Origin: Saccharofermentans sp.
GTDB lineage: Bacteria; Bacillota; Clostridia; Saccharofermentanales; Saccharofermentanaceae
Direction of reading: 5' to 3'
NCBI GenBank assembly: GCA_024403795.1
Contig: JAKSRD010000002.1
Location: 1 to 64,000, forward strand
DNA length: 64,000 nt
Below the pieces are notes generated by a model. It saw only the letters and a list, made by a program, of their open reading frames with translations. It had not been told where the DNA came from and ran no database searches. This document shows, piece after piece, positions 1-9,201 of this stretch. The stretch's first letter is position 1; every line of letters begins with the position of its first letter. Made by a program: the position numbers and the translations under genes.

Positions 1-9
1 GGAAATCCT

Positions 10-50
10 TATTCACTTGATGAGGTCCTGAGTTCTGGGGACTGTGAATA
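10..50. repeat. Inverted repeat downstream of deoBC
   Basis: A 7-bp perfect inverted repeat (positions 10-16 and 44-50) encloses a second short stem (25-29 with 38-42). It lies just past the stop of the minus-strand deoBC gene and could be a transcription terminator or part of a feature cut by the window edge. There is no clear run of T on either side, so termination is only a guess. Confidence 0.3.
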
Positions 51-83
51 GTAACGGAAAACGAACAAAATTTTGCTTGCGGA

Positions 84-1919
84 TCAGTTGCCCAATCTGG
101 AAGCTCCGATCCTGACGGCACCGTTAGAGATCATCTCCTGTGCGGCTTCTTCTGTTCTGATCCCGCCGGCAGCTTTGATCCTTACATCAGGGCTGATGTT
201 GTTCTTCATGAGAACTATATCTTCTGTCTTGGCGCCTGCAGACGAGAAACCCGTGGATGTCTTGATGAAATCGGCATGAGCATCGCTTACCATCTTGCAG
301 AGAAGGACCTTCTCTTCTTCGGTAAGGTCACATGTCTCGATGATGACCTTGAGTATCGCACCCTTTGCGTGAACGGCTTCCGCCAACAGCTTTATCTCTT
401 CAAAAACCTCATCGTATCTGCCGGCTTTTACGAAGCAGATGTTGATGACCATGTCGATCTCAGATGCTCCGTTATCACATGCATCCTTTGCCTCGAAAAG
501 CTTGGCCGCAGTGGTGTGATAGCCGTTGGGAAATCCGATCACGGTACATACTGCGACTCTGCCATTTGCATATCTGACAGCGTCTTTAACGTAACACGGC
601 TGAATGCAGACGGAAGCAGTCTTAAGAGCGATCGCTCTGTCTATGAGGGCTTCAATGTCTTTCTCGGTAGCCGTAGTCTTAAGATTGGTAAGGTCGACAT
701 AGCTCATGATGTTGTTTGCATCCGGCTTGTTGGTGTCAGCGGCCGGACTGAAAGATCTTTTGTAATCGCGTGACATCAGAGCGGACAGAACAATGTTTGA
801 GATGTTGTTGAAGCCTGTGAGCTCACCCAGATTGCAGGGTACATTATATCCGTCACCGTAGATCAGGAGAGGAATGCATTCTCTTGAATGATCCGTTGAA
901 GGAGTCGAAGGATCACAACCGTGGTCTGCCGTAATGATGAGGAGATCGTCCTCTTTCAGTTTTGACAGTATTACGCCGAGTGCATCATCGAATTCATGCA
1001 TTGCCGTGGCATAACCCTGAATATCATTCCTGTGACCGTAGGACATGTCAAAATCGACGAGGTTAACGAAGCACAGTCCGTTAAAGTCACGGTCCATCAT
1101 AGCTATGGTCTTGTTGATGCCGTCGGTATTGCTCTTGGTAGGATTGGATTCGGTAAGTCCCTTTCCTGCAAAGAGGTCATAGATCTTGCCGACGGAGATA
1201 ACATCGTAGCCTTCGCTCTTCAGAAGATCCAACATCGTGGAAGACGGAGCGGTAAGGGAGAAGTCGTGGCGGTTCGCAGTTCTTGTGAAGTTGCCCGGCT
1301 CGCCTATGAAAGGACGTGCGATGACTCTTCCGACAGCGTCATCACCGGACATGATCTCTCTGGCCTTTGCGCAGATGTCGTACAGTTCTTCAAGCGGAAC
1401 GACTTCTTCGTGCGCTGCGATCTGGAGCACGCTGTCTGCAGAAGTGTATATGATGAGCTTGCCGGTCTTTACATGCTCTTCGCCGAAGTCTCTGATGGCA
1501 TCGGTGCCGCTGTATGGCTTGTTGCAAAGAAAACCTCTGCCCGTGGCTTTCTCGAGCTTGGCAATGATCTCATCTGAAAATCCGTCCGGATATGTGGGCT
1601 GGGGCTTGTCGGAGATGATCCCCGCGATCTCCCAATGACCGATCGTAGAATCCTTGCCGGCAGAAATCTCTCTCACTCTTGCATAGGAACCGATAGGAGA
1701 GGGAAGTTCAGGCCTGGCGTTCTTGTAGCTGATGATACGCGGATCGTCTTCGCCGTCGATCGACAGGAGTCCCATTTTCGAGAGATTCGGATAAGGCTCA
1801 TCGGAGAACGAGAGGACTGCTCCCAAAGTATTGCTGCCTGCATCTCCGAACTTGTCGGCATCAGGCGCGCCTCCTATTCCGAAACTGTCCAATACTATCA
1901 GAAAAACTCTTTTTGCCAT
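84..1919 (-). CDS. deoB-deoC: Fused phosphopentomutase / deoxyribose-phosphate aldolase (DeoB-DeoC)
   Basis: One continuous 611-residue frame joins two consecutive enzymes of nucleoside breakdown. Residues 1 to about 395 are phosphopentomutase: the N-terminal metal-binding motif VLDSFGIGGAPDA, the phosphorylated-Thr region KDSTIGHWE, and ITADHGCDP with TDHSRE. Residues 405-611 are a full-length class I deoxyribose-phosphate aldolase: EIDMVIN, KVIIET, the Schiff-base lysine in IKTSTGF, and KAAGGIRT. A short polar linker (about 392-404) joins them. The first half makes deoxyribose 5-phosphate from the 1-phosphate and the second cleaves it to acetaldehyde and glyceraldehyde 3-phosphate in the cytoplasm. 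The start is the ATG before KRVFLIVLDSFG, with a GAGGTG ribosome site. No stop or frameshift separates the halves, so both look active. Each half has the usual length of the separate enzyme. Confidence 0.93.
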   Translation of the reverse strand: MAKRVFLIVLDSFGIGGAPDADKFGDAGSNTLGAVLSFSDEPYPNLSKMGLLSIDGEDDPRIISYKNARPELPSPIGSYARVREISAGKDSTIGHWEIAGIISDKPQPTYPDGFSDEIIAKLEKATGRGFLCNKPYSGTDAIRDFGEEHVKTGKLIIYTSADSVLQIAAHEEVVPLEELYDICAKAREIMSGDDAVGRVIARPFIGEPGNFTRTANRHDFSLTAPSSTMLDLLKSEGYDVISVGKIYDLFAGKGLTESNPTKSNTDGINKTIAMMDRDFNGLCFVNLVDFDMSYGHRNDIQGYATAMHEFDDALGVILSKLKEDDLLIITADHGCDPSTPSTDHSRECIPLLIYGDGYNVPCNLGELTGFNNISNIVLSALMSRDYKRSFSPAADTNKPDANNIMSYVDLTNLKTTATEKDIEALIDRAIALKTASVCIQPCYVKDAVRYANGRVAVCTVIGFPNGYHTTAAKLFEAKDACDNGASEIDMVINICFVKAGRYDEVFEEIKLLAEAVHAKGAILKVIIETCDLTEEEKVLLCKMVSDAHADFIKTSTGFSSAGAKTEDIVLMKNNISPDVRIKAAGGIRTEEAAQEMISNGAVRIGASRLGN

Positions 1920-1969
1920 AAGTTAACACCTCTGTTTAGTCTGTTATAGGAAATATGATAATACAAACG

Positions 1970-2248
1970 CTAAGCGATTATCTCGGCCTGTGAAAAGTAA
2001 GGTTGCGGGTGGCATACATGAACACTATAAACAAGATAAACATTCCCGTAACCGACATCGCTTATTGCGATCCGGGGCTCTGTGAGATGAACTTCGGCAT
2101 ATTTCCAGGAGTTTTCTTCCGCCTTTTTGATTCCGGGAATTATATAGAAAAAGTAGGAACAAACAGCGGTAATAACCGTAAAAACATATATCAGTACTGC
2201 TTTGAGTATCGTCAGTGAGTCTTTCTTCTTTCTAGTGTGATAGGCCAT
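1970..2248 (-). CDS. Small membrane protein of unknown function
   Basis: A 92-residue frame whose start (MAYHTRKKK) follows a strong GGAGG ribosome site with 6-base spacing, which is the main reason to believe it. It has a basic N-terminus, one hydrophobic segment (about residues 14-38) and a short outside tail. The frame stays open further upstream, but that extension has no ribosome site and looks random. No family recognised. It lies directly upstream of deoBC on the same strand, 50 bases away, and might share its transcript. Confidence 0.45.
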   Translation of the reverse strand: MAYHTRKKKDSLTILKAVLIYVFTVITAVCSYFFYIIPGIKKAEENSWKYAEVHLTEPRIAISDVGYGNVYLVYSVHVCHPQPYFSQAEIIA

Positions 2249-2382
2249 TTTTTCCTCCGTTATGTTAATAGGTATACCAAAGGGGAAGAGAAATTGCCAT
2301 ATAAGAAGTGTTGAATAGACTGACGAGCATTTATTATTCATCAGTTCCGGATACACTGAAATCTGACACTGCTCCAACTTCC

Positions 2383-2411
2383 TTGCAATTGACTATTGTG
2401 CATGTTAGTAT
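2383..2411 (+). promoter_or_regulatory. Putative sigma-A promoter for the caspase-like surface protein
   Basis: TTGCAA at 2383-2388 and TAGTAT at 2406-2411 are separated by 17 bases. The start codon at 2450 and a GAGGAG ribosome site at 2433-2438 follow. Only reasonable matches to the consensus, so moderate confidence. Confidence 0.5.
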
Positions 2412-2449
2412 TTGCCCGTCTGAAAATTCTTTGAGGAGTAAAAGAATAT

Positions 2450-5400
2450 ATGAGTTGTTCAAGAGGAGTTAAGACGGTGGCGGGTGTATTATGTGCCGGA
2501 ATGGTACTAGCTGTTTTACCCCCCTTACCAAACAAGCATGAAATAGTCAATGCAGATGAGTTGATCTCATACGAGCCGGAATTGCCCGGTAAAGTGTTCA
2601 GAAGTGTTGAAAATCATGAGTATTCAGTTGCGAATAACTTATTAACACAGTGGTCCGAACACGCTAACATAGAATTCACATTCGAGAATACAGGAAGTGA
2701 GACAATTCACGACTGGAACTTTACTTTTGATTTCAATTACAGCATAGAGAATCCCTATAACTGCTATATCATTGAACATGAAGACAATCTATATACAATC
2801 GGGAATAATGATTGGAATCAGGACATTTGTCCGGGTAGTTCAGTAACAATCGGATTCACGGCAGCATCTGATGACGGCAATGATATTACAGATATGCCAT
2901 CATTCTATCTGTTGAATACAGAGACAGAATCATCATCCGAGATCTCATACAGATATGAAGAGTACTCTAATTGGGGTTCAGGCTTCAGCGGAGCGATCAT
3001 ATTCACGAATGATTCAGACTCACAACTCAGAGATTGGAATGTTACTTTCAGTTCAAACAAATCAATAACTCAGGCTGATTCGTGTGTTTTCTCTATAAAT
3101 GATGACGGTACGTATACTGTTGCTAATGATGGCAATAACCAAAACTTAGGAAGCAATCAAGAATATCGGATTGGAATACAGGGCGGAGAGAATGATCCTG
3201 AATCATCACTTGAACTATCAAGCATATCAGCTACTAGAACTGTGTTGGCAATCGAGCTTAATGAGGATAGCGATGACAATGGTGTATTGGATGTCCTTGA
3301 GACTGATTTTGAAGGAACGATAGAAGCTCCTGTTACACCTACGGCAACTCCTGAGGTAACGGATACTCCTACACCTACGGCTACAGAGACTCCTACTGCA
3401 ACAGCAACACCTGAAGCAACGGATATGCCTACACCTACAGAGGTTCCTACAGTAACAGCAACACCTACGGCTACAGAGACTCCTACTGCAACAGCAACAC
3501 CTGAAGCAACGGATATGCCTACACCTACAGAGGTTCCTACAGTAACAGCAACACCTACGGCAACAGCAACGCCTACACCGGTGATATCGGTTACTCCGAC
3601 AAACACTGCAACTGTTACTCCTACAGCTATGCCTACTGACTATCCTGAAGATATCGATTGGGAGACAGATTCTGATTCAGACGGATTGCCTGATGATCTT
3701 GAAGATTACTATGGAACCGATAAGAATGATAAAGATTCTGACGATGATGGTGTTAGTGATCTATATGAAATAATGTTTGAAACAGATCCGCTTATACCTG
3801 ACGATAACGGTAAAGCTGATTTGGATTCAGACGGTTTAACTAATGCCAAAGAATCTGAGCTTGGAACAAATCCTTTGTCTAAGGACTCTGATTTTGATGA
3901 TCTTTCTGACGGTGAAGAAGTAAATGTCTATGGTACTGATCCCACGAAGTATGACACTGATGAGGATGGAATAAGTGATTACTATGAGTTGCAGTTAGGG
4001 AGCAATCCTATAATTGCTGATAGTGAAGAAAGAAGATATCAATCACTTGAATTGGTTCCTGATAGTGATTCAGATTTGTCCGGTGTAACCAAAGTCACCG
4101 TAAGCGGATACATAGATGGTTGTATGTCTGAGAATACCGAGATAACTGACATATATGGTAAAGATCTACACACCTCATCTATCGAAGCTCTTGTAGGAGA
4201 TCCTATAAGTATCGAATCTACCGGTTCGTTCAGTTCGATGACGATCACCTTCTATTACTCTGATGATGTTAATGAAGATAAGTTGAGAATAATGTGGTAT
4301 GACGAAGCAAATGGTTCATATGTAATTTTGAGTAACAGCAGAATCAACAAATCAAGCAATACCATAAGTGTTTCAACAACCCATTTCTCAAAGTATATGT
4401 TAATTGACGAAGAAGTATGGATACGCACATGGGCAAAAGGTATGAGTACCGCCCGTTTGAGTTGCTCTGAAACTAGATATGCATCAGATGAAATATATGT
4501 TAGTGCCTATAAAAGTAAGTATGCAAAAATGCCAGATAGAGATGAAGACGGACTGGCAGATGTGCTCGAGGAACAAGGAATGCTTGATAATATTGGTCAT
4601 GTAGTCTTCACGGATCCGGATAATCCTGACACTGATGGCGATGGCATAAATGATGGTATCGAGATGGGTGAATTAGATGTTACTGCGAATGTTTTTTCGT
4701 ACTATACGTTCATATCATATTATTCGATGTGGTATGCTGAATACGGTTGGGGACCGGATGAACGTATGTACTTCAAACCGAAAACGGATCCGACATTATT
4801 TAGCTCTGATTCCGATGAAGTCGGTGATGGTGAAGACGCAATTCCGAACGACGAGAACGGAGATATTAACTATATTTTGGTTGGCAAGGATAATCCAGAT
4901 AACGATGCAATATCAGAATTAAAAGACATATATTTGAATGCGTTTAAGAAGTTGGGCGAAAAAGTAGTGGTTTTAGAGTGCTACGAGGGAACTGAATTCT
5001 TCAATAAAACAGTAGATTTACTAGAAAGAGTCGTTCCAGATGAATTGGGGCATACACCTGAGAATGTGGCAAGCGTATCATTTTCTATTTTGAATAGAGA
5101 CTTAGAAGCAGAGACTATCGAAGATAAGCGAGCTTACTCTGGTGTTGACAAAATGATTATTCTTGCTCATGGGCGCTCAGGCTTTATTCAATTTGTGGAT
5201 GAACCTGGTGGCTTTCTTTCCGTTGAACAAGTTATGGAAATAAATCCTTGCTGTCATATTAATATACTAGATATACAAGCATGCTATTGTGGCGGTTCTT
5301 ACTCTTATTTAGGTACAGCTGATTATGGAAAGAAACAATGTATAGCTAGTGCTTTTGCTCTTAAATCGAATATTGAAAAAGTGTACGCCTATACTGGAAG

Positions 5401-5533
5401 TTCATGGAATGCTTTTGGGGTTAATTTGTGCCTTGATGGAGCTTATGTAGTATGGTGGTCAGAAGATGGAGAAAAAGCAAAGTGGAGATTCACATTGCAT
5501 AGTAATCAGATTTTGCCTTTAGTATATTTGTAA
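2450..5533 (+). CDS. Secreted multidomain protein: CBM2-like modules, calcium-binding repeats, C-terminal caspase-like domain
   Basis: A 1027-residue exported protein. A signal-peptide-like N-terminus is followed by two beta-sandwich modules (about residues 45-145 and 150-260) with the Trp-rich pattern of family 2 carbohydrate-binding modules, a Thr/Pro-rich linker (about 292-400), and a run of Asp-rich thrombospondin type 3-like calcium-binding repeats (401-525; another set around 690-730). A beta domain ending in [10 protein letters not shown] (about 530-650) follows. The last 200 residues have no stalk character: a hydrophobic strand ending in AHG (His907), then after 38 residues [10 protein letters not shown] (Cys945). 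That His-Gly ... Gln-Ala-Cys spacing is the catalytic dyad pattern of caspase-fold (clan CD) cysteine peptidases. Function is inferred: a cell-surface or secreted calcium-dependent peptidase that binds polysaccharide. A two-helix membrane protein follows 14 bases later. The region looks more AT-rich than its flanks. Confidence 0.8.
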   Translation: MSCSRGVKTVAGVLCAGMVLAVLPPLPNKHEIVNADELISYEPELPGKVFRSVENHEYSVANNLLTQWSEHANIEFTFENTGSETIHDWNFTFDFNYSIENPYNCYIIEHEDNLYTIGNNDWNQDICPGSSVTIGFTAASDDGNDITDMPSFYLLNTETESSSEISYRYEEYSNWGSGFSGAIIFTNDSDSQLRDWNVTFSSNKSITQADSCVFSINDDGTYTVANDGNNQNLGSNQEYRIGIQGGENDPESSLELSSISATRTVLAIELNEDSDDNGVLDVLETDFEGTIEAPVTPTATPEVTDTPTPTATETPTATATPEATDMPTPTEVPTVTATPTATETPTATATPEATDMPTPTEVPTVTATPTATATPTPVISVTPTNTATVTPTAMPTDYPEDIDWETDSDSDGLPDDLEDYYGTDKNDKDSDDDGVSDLYEIMFETDPLIPDDNGKADLDSDGLTNAKESELGTNPLSKDSDFDDLSDGEEVNVYGTDPTKYDTDEDGISDYYELQLGSNPIIADSEERRYQSLELVPDSDSDLSGVTKVTVSGYIDGCMSENTEITDIYGKDLHTSSIEALVGDPISIESTGSFSSMTITFYYSDDVNEDKLRIMWYDEANGSYVILSNSRINKSSNTISVSTTHFSKYMLIDEEVWIRTWAKGMSTARLSCSETRYASDEIYVSAYKSKYAKMPDRDEDGLADVLEEQGMLDNIGHVVFTDPDNPDTDGDGINDGIEMGELDVTANVFSYYTFISYYSMWYAEYGWGPDERMYFKPKTDPTLFSSDSDEVGDGEDAIPNDENGDINYILVGKDNPDNDAISELKDIYLNAFKKLGEKVVVLECYEGTEFFNKTVDLLERVVPDELGHTPENVASVSFSILNRDLEAETIEDKRAYSGVDKMIILAHGRSGFIQFVDEPGGFLSVEQVMEINPCCHINILDIQACYCGGSYSYLGTADYGKKQCIASAFALKSNIEKVYAYTGSSWNAFGVNLCLDGAYVVWWSEDGEKAKWRFTLHSNQILPLVYL
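3371..3560 (+). repeat. Two exact 90-bp tandem repeats in the Thr/Pro linker
   Basis: Bases 3371-3460 are repeated without change at 3461-3550, and the first ten bases begin again at 3551. The unit keeps the frame and encodes 30 residues of Thr/Pro/Glu-rich linker. Exact identity means a recent duplication, so linker length probably varies between strains. Confidence 0.95.
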
Positions 5534-5547
5534 TCAGGAGAAATACA

Positions 5548-6282
5548 ATGCAAAGAATTCAGCTCACACTATTTAAAGTTATAGCTACTATTACACTTGT
5601 GGCAATATGGGCTATCGCACTATTTTTCTCGTTCCTGAGACCGACTATAATTCAGTATAGGAATTGTTCTTATATCGGAGTGAAAGTTCAGCTTGAAGAA
5701 AGTTTGATAGGTCTAAATGGCATAAATTCATACGATACTGCTTCAAGTGAATTAGTCTGGAATGAAATTAATGAAGTAATGGTTAATTATTTGGAAGACG
5801 AGAATATTATCCTTGGCAACGAGTACCAAGCTTATGTTGTATTCGATAAGACCGAATTGAGAGATGTGTCTTCTGGCAGCGAACGATTATTATCTGAAGC
5901 TGAAGTAAAGAGTGTCTTAGAGGAGGTTTGTGTAGGCAAGGCATCTTATTTTGATACGGTAGAAGTACCAGAATTCGCGTTGGGAATTATTTCGGATGTT
6001 TTTTCTGTTGATGTTACAGGCAAATACGAGGGAAGTATTGCATTGGAGAGACATCCAGCATATCCTGTTGCAAAGACCAATCTAAATGAAGTTTGGAATC
6101 GGGATGAAATTATTCCTTGGATCAATGTGATAGAGTGTTTGATCTTTGTCGTGATTTATGGTGTGGTTGTCAGTATTGCTTTGTGGAAGACCAAGAATGT
6201 CAAAAGAACTGTGATTATCATGTTAGTCGTTTTGGCTTGTATGATTTGTCTGTCTACAGCCGTGTTGAACAGATTTCATTGA
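5548..6282 (+). CDS. Membrane protein of unknown function, partner of the caspase-like protein
   Basis: A 244-residue protein with one N-terminal membrane segment (about residues 8-30), an external domain of about 150 residues, and two closely spaced hydrophobic segments at the C-terminus (about 190-212 and 219-238). A CAGGAG ribosome site precedes the ATG, and the gene starts 14 bases after the caspase-like gene, so the two are probably cotranscribed. No family was recognised. Its size and topology would allow it to be a membrane receptor, inhibitor or processing partner of the upstream protein, but that is only an inference from position. Its base composition is AT-rich like the neighbour's. 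Confidence 0.75.
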   Translation: MQRIQLTLFKVIATITLVAIWAIALFFSFLRPTIIQYRNCSYIGVKVQLEESLIGLNGINSYDTASSELVWNEINEVMVNYLEDENIILGNEYQAYVVFDKTELRDVSSGSERLLSEAEVKSVLEEVCVGKASYFDTVEVPEFALGIISDVFSVDVTGKYEGSIALERHPAYPVAKTNLNEVWNRDEIIPWINVIECLIFVVIYGVVVSIALWKTKNVKRTVIIMLVVLACMICLSTAVLNRFH

Positions 6283-6340
6283 TGTAATTGATATCTGCAA
6301 GTTAGGTTCATATACTGGATTGGAGTTATGCAAAGGTCAT

Positions 6341-6469
6341 ATGCTCCTTTATCGTATTCCTGATTTATATAAGCACATTGTAATGATAGAGGAAACATTT
6401 GATGTTTGTGTAATTCTGCTTGTTGGAATACCTCTTATTATTCTTGCAATATGCTATTTCATTGGGTAG
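6341..6469 (+). CDS. Possible 42-residue hydrophobic micropeptide
   Basis: An ATG frame ending in a hydrophobic stretch (ILLVGIPLIILAICYFIG) that would form one membrane helix. A GGAG lies about 13 bases upstream of the ATG; a second in-frame ATG at 6383 would give 28 residues. The frame is open further upstream into the end of the previous gene, so it could instead be the decayed end of another membrane protein gene. No family recognised. Confidence 0.25.
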   Translation: MLLYRIPDLYKHIVMIEETFDVCVILLVGIPLIILAICYFIG

Positions 6470-6557
6470 AGACTATGGAGAATAACGGTTAATAGAAGCG
6501 TTGTATTTGTCGCTTGGTTTCATTCGTTTGTAATTCCTACAAAAATAGAAGTTTCTG

Positions 6558-6566
6558 TGGTATAGT
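6558..6566 (+). promoter_or_regulatory. Possible extended -10 promoter for the DEAD-box helicase
   Basis: TGG followed by TATAGT forms an extended -10 element 32 bases before the helicase start codon. No convincing -35 hexamer is seen, as is common with extended -10 promoters. Confidence 0.4.
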
Positions 6567-6597
6567 TGGCGAGATAAATTGAAATGAGATAAGGATA

Positions 6598-7716
6598 ATG
6601 AACGAAGAGATAACATTTGCAGATCTTGATCTGTCACCTGAGGTTATGGATGCCCTGAAGAAGATGGGCGTGAAGAGACCTACGACCATTCAGCAGAAAG
6701 CGATCCCGCTCATGATGGATAACATCAGCGTAATAGCGAAGGCGCCGACCGGAACGGGCAAGACATTTGCATTTGGCATCCCGATCCTTGAATACATCAA
6801 TCTTGATGCCAAGTTTGTTCAGGCTCTCATCCTCTGTCCGACAAGAGAACTTGCTCTTCAGATAACGACAGAGATCAAAGGTCTTGCAAGATTTATCAAG
6901 GGCTTCAGGATAGCAGCGCTTATCGGCGGCCAGAGCATGCGTCTTCAGGCAGAGAAGGTCGAGAAGAAGCCGCAGGTCATCGTCGCCACACCGGGCCGTC
7001 TCATTGACATGGTCCAGCGTAAACTGGTCGATATCTCCAACATATATACGCTCGTTCTGGATGAAGCTGACGAGATGCTCAAGATGGGCTTCATTAACGA
7101 TATCAGAAAAGTTATGGCACTGACTCCGAAGGATAAGCAGATAGCTTTGTTCTCCGCTACGATGCCCAGAGAGATCCAGGATATTACCTGGCAGTTCATG
7201 AAGGACAGCGCCGAGATCGATGTCATGCCGAAGGCGGAGGATCATCCTGACATAGAACAGTTCATTGTCGAATGCCCGGAGAAGGATAAGCTCAAGAACG
7301 TTGTTCAGATAATGGCGAAGGAAGATCTGAGGAAGACCATAGTTTTCTGTAATACAAAAGCACAGACCTCAAAGGTCGGACAGATGCTCGCAACGGCAGG
7401 CGTCTCCACGAGGGTGCTTCACGGTGATATCAGCCAGAGTCAGCGTAATAAGGTAATGGATCTGTACAGAGCTGACAAATTCGATGTCCTCGTAGCAACG
7501 GATGTTGTTGCCAGAGGAATCGATGTAGATGATATTGAAGCCGTTTTTAACTACGACATTCCTAAAGAGAATGAACTCTATCTTCACAGGATCGGCCGTA
7601 CGGCAAGAGCTGGAAAGTCGGGAAAGGCGTTCTCGCTCGTGGCATATCTTGACCGTCCCAGAATGGAAGAGATAATCAGATATACCAAGATAGATCCCGC
7701 TCCGTACGAGGTCTGA
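6598..7716 (+). CDS. DEAD-box ATP-dependent RNA helicase, minimal core
   Basis: A 372-residue RNA helicase that unwinds RNA duplexes with ATP. All core motifs are present: the Q motif (KRPTTIQQKAIP), Walker A APTGTGKT, PTRELA, TPGRL, DEAD in VLDEADEML, SAT, and in the second RecA domain ARGIDV and HRIGRTARAG. The protein stops about 30 residues after motif VI, so it lacks the basic C-terminal extension that gives larger relatives such as CshA/DeaD RNA-target specificity. The likely roles are ribosome assembly or mRNA turnover. Single gene, convergent with trkH; an AAGGA ribosome site precedes the ATG. Confidence 0.93.
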   Translation: MNEEITFADLDLSPEVMDALKKMGVKRPTTIQQKAIPLMMDNISVIAKAPTGTGKTFAFGIPILEYINLDAKFVQALILCPTRELALQITTEIKGLARFIKGFRIAALIGGQSMRLQAEKVEKKPQVIVATPGRLIDMVQRKLVDISNIYTLVLDEADEMLKMGFINDIRKVMALTPKDKQIALFSATMPREIQDITWQFMKDSAEIDVMPKAEDHPDIEQFIVECPEKDKLKNVVQIMAKEDLRKTIVFCNTKAQTSKVGQMLATAGVSTRVLHGDISQSQRNKVMDLYRADKFDVLVATDVVARGIDVDDIEAVFNYDIPKENELYLHRIGRTARAGKSGKAFSLVAYLDRPRMEEIIRYTKIDPAPYEV

Positions 7717-7740
7717 ATCGGTTCAGGTAAGCAGGAAATA

Positions 7741-9201
7741 TCAGCTTCTTACGGACTTCTTTAAGATTCCTCTGTATGTGGTCGGTGTAAGGAATACGAT
7801 TATCGGCAGCAATTCGAGTCTTCCTGCAAGCATATCGAAAATCATTACCCACTTGGACAGATTCGAGAAGAACCCGTAGTTGCAGGTAGGTCCGACGAGT
7901 GACAGACCCGGTCCGATATTATTAAGCGTAGCTGCAACGGAAGTGAATACCGTAACAAGATCGTGGCCCTCTATCGCGACGATGAACATCGAGACAACGA
8001 ATATTACCAGGTAAATGAAGAAGTAGAGAGCAACCGAGTGTTCGACATCGGAACCTACGGCTTTGCCGTCAATGGTAATCGTCTTAACGGTTCTCGGATG
8101 AATGTAAGACTGGATCTCTCTCTTGATCGTCTTGAACATGATCTGGAATCTTGAGACCTTTATTCCGCCGCCCGTTGAACCGGCGCAGGCACCGACGAAC
8201 ATAAGAACAACAAGGATATACTTAGCGATTGTCGGCCAGAGGTCGAAGTCGGTCGTAGCGAATCCCGTTGTTGTTATGACTGTAGCTACCTGGAACAGTG
8301 AGTGTCTTAAGGATTCTTCAAGACCGCCGTAAATACTGTAGATCGAAGTGCAGATTATTCCGGTGGAAACGGCTACGATGATCCAATAACACTTAACCTC
8401 GCTGATCTTGAAGGCTTTGGACTTCTGCCTTGTTGTAAGGTAATAGTAGAAGTTGAAGTTAACTCCGAACAAAAGCATGAATACGGCTACTATCCACTGA
8501 TGGATGGGCGCATAAGAAGCAAAGCTGTCATTCTTGATGCCGAAGCCTCCCGTGCCGGCAGTTCCGAATCCCGTACAGATACTGTCAAAGATCGGCATTC
8601 CGGTTACGGCCAGTATGACCATCTCAAGGACGGTTATTACAAGGTAGATGTAGTAGAGCAGTTTTGCCGTTGTTCTGACCTTAGGTACGATCTTGCCGAC
8701 AGAAGGCCCGGGGCTCTCAGCCCTCATGAGATTCATGTTGGAGCCGCCCGCCATTGGGACAACTGCGAGTAGGAATACAAGTACTCCCATGCCGCCGATC
8801 CAGTGTGTTAATGAACGCCAGAGAATTGATGTATGTGATAAGCCTTCAACATTTGAAAGAATGCTCGCACCTGTCGTGGTAAAGCCTGAGACTGTCTCGA
8901 ACATTGCATCCGTAAAAGAGGGAATCTCTTTAGTAAGGATAAAAGGGAGACATCCGCAGATACTTAACTGGATCCATGAGAGCGCAGTGGCAACACAACC
9001 GTCCTTAATGAAGATGGTCATGTTCTTCGGCTTCTTAAGCGAGATCAGGAATCCGGCAACAATATAGAGTGCTGCCATCAAAACATATACCACGACCTGA
9101 CTCTCGGCATAGTAAAGTCCGCAGACAACGGGCAAAAGCATAAGAACGCCTTCTATAAGGAGGACTTTGCCCAGGATGTAGATAAGCATTTTCAGATTCA
9201 T
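7741..9201 (-). CDS. trkH: TrkH-type potassium uptake channel subunit
   Basis: A 486-residue polytopic membrane protein of the TrkH/KtrB family, the ion-conducting subunit of Trk potassium uptake. Selectivity-filter loops can be seen: VSGFTTTGAS, the GFGTAGTGGFG segment, the TTTGFATTDF loop and the last loop NNIGPGLSLVG. These four Gly-containing pore loops are the hallmark of the family. The start codon overlaps the trkA stop by 4 bases (ATGA), so translation is coupled to the regulatory subunit. Length is typical. Confidence 0.95.
   Translation of the reverse strand: MNLKMLIYILGKVLLIEGVLMLLPVVCGLYYAESQVVVYVLMAALYIVAGFLISLKKPKNMTIFIKDGCVATALSWIQLSICGCLPFILTKEIPSFTDAMFETVSGFTTTGASILSNVEGLSHTSILWRSLTHWIGGMGVLVFLLAVVPMAGGSNMNLMRAESPGPSVGKIVPKVRTTAKLLYYIYLVITVLEMVILAVTGMPIFDSICTGFGTAGTGGFGIKNDSFASYAPIHQWIVAVFMLLFGVNFNFYYYLTTRQKSKAFKISEVKCYWIIVAVSTGIICTSIYSIYGGLEESLRHSLFQVATVITTTGFATTDFDLWPTIAKYILVVLMFVGACAGSTGGGIKVSRFQIMFKTIKREIQSYIHPRTVKTITIDGKAVGSDVEHSVALYFFIYLVIFVVSMFIVAIEGHDLVTVFTSVAATLNNIGPGLSLVGPTCNYGFFSNLSKWVMIFDMLAGRLELLPIIVFLTPTTYRGILKKSVRS

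Larger units (their letters stand above)
6283..6597. other. Intergenic stretch between the accessory pair and the helicase
   Basis: 315 bases without a confident gene. It holds one short open frame with a hydrophobic product (6341-6469, listed separately) and a possible extended -10 element just before the helicase. No terminator hairpin with a T-run was found after the 5548-6282 gene. Part of it may be the remnant of a third accessory gene. Confidence 0.5.

Noticed and set aside
2249-2377. N-terminal extension of the small minus-strand protein
   Set aside because: No ribosome site before the upstream ATG, and composition unlike a protein; the inner ATG has a strong GGAGG.
3371-3560. Repeats as a possible CRISPR array
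   Set aside because: The copies are adjacent without spacers, in frame, and part of a coding linker.
3157-3606. Open frame of 149 codons on the minus strand across the Thr/Pro linker
   Set aside because: It is a mirror of the repetitive linker codons (Val/Gly/Ala repeats) and lacks a ribosome site; the plus-strand gene explains the sequence. The same holds for the minus-strand frame at 16581-17045.
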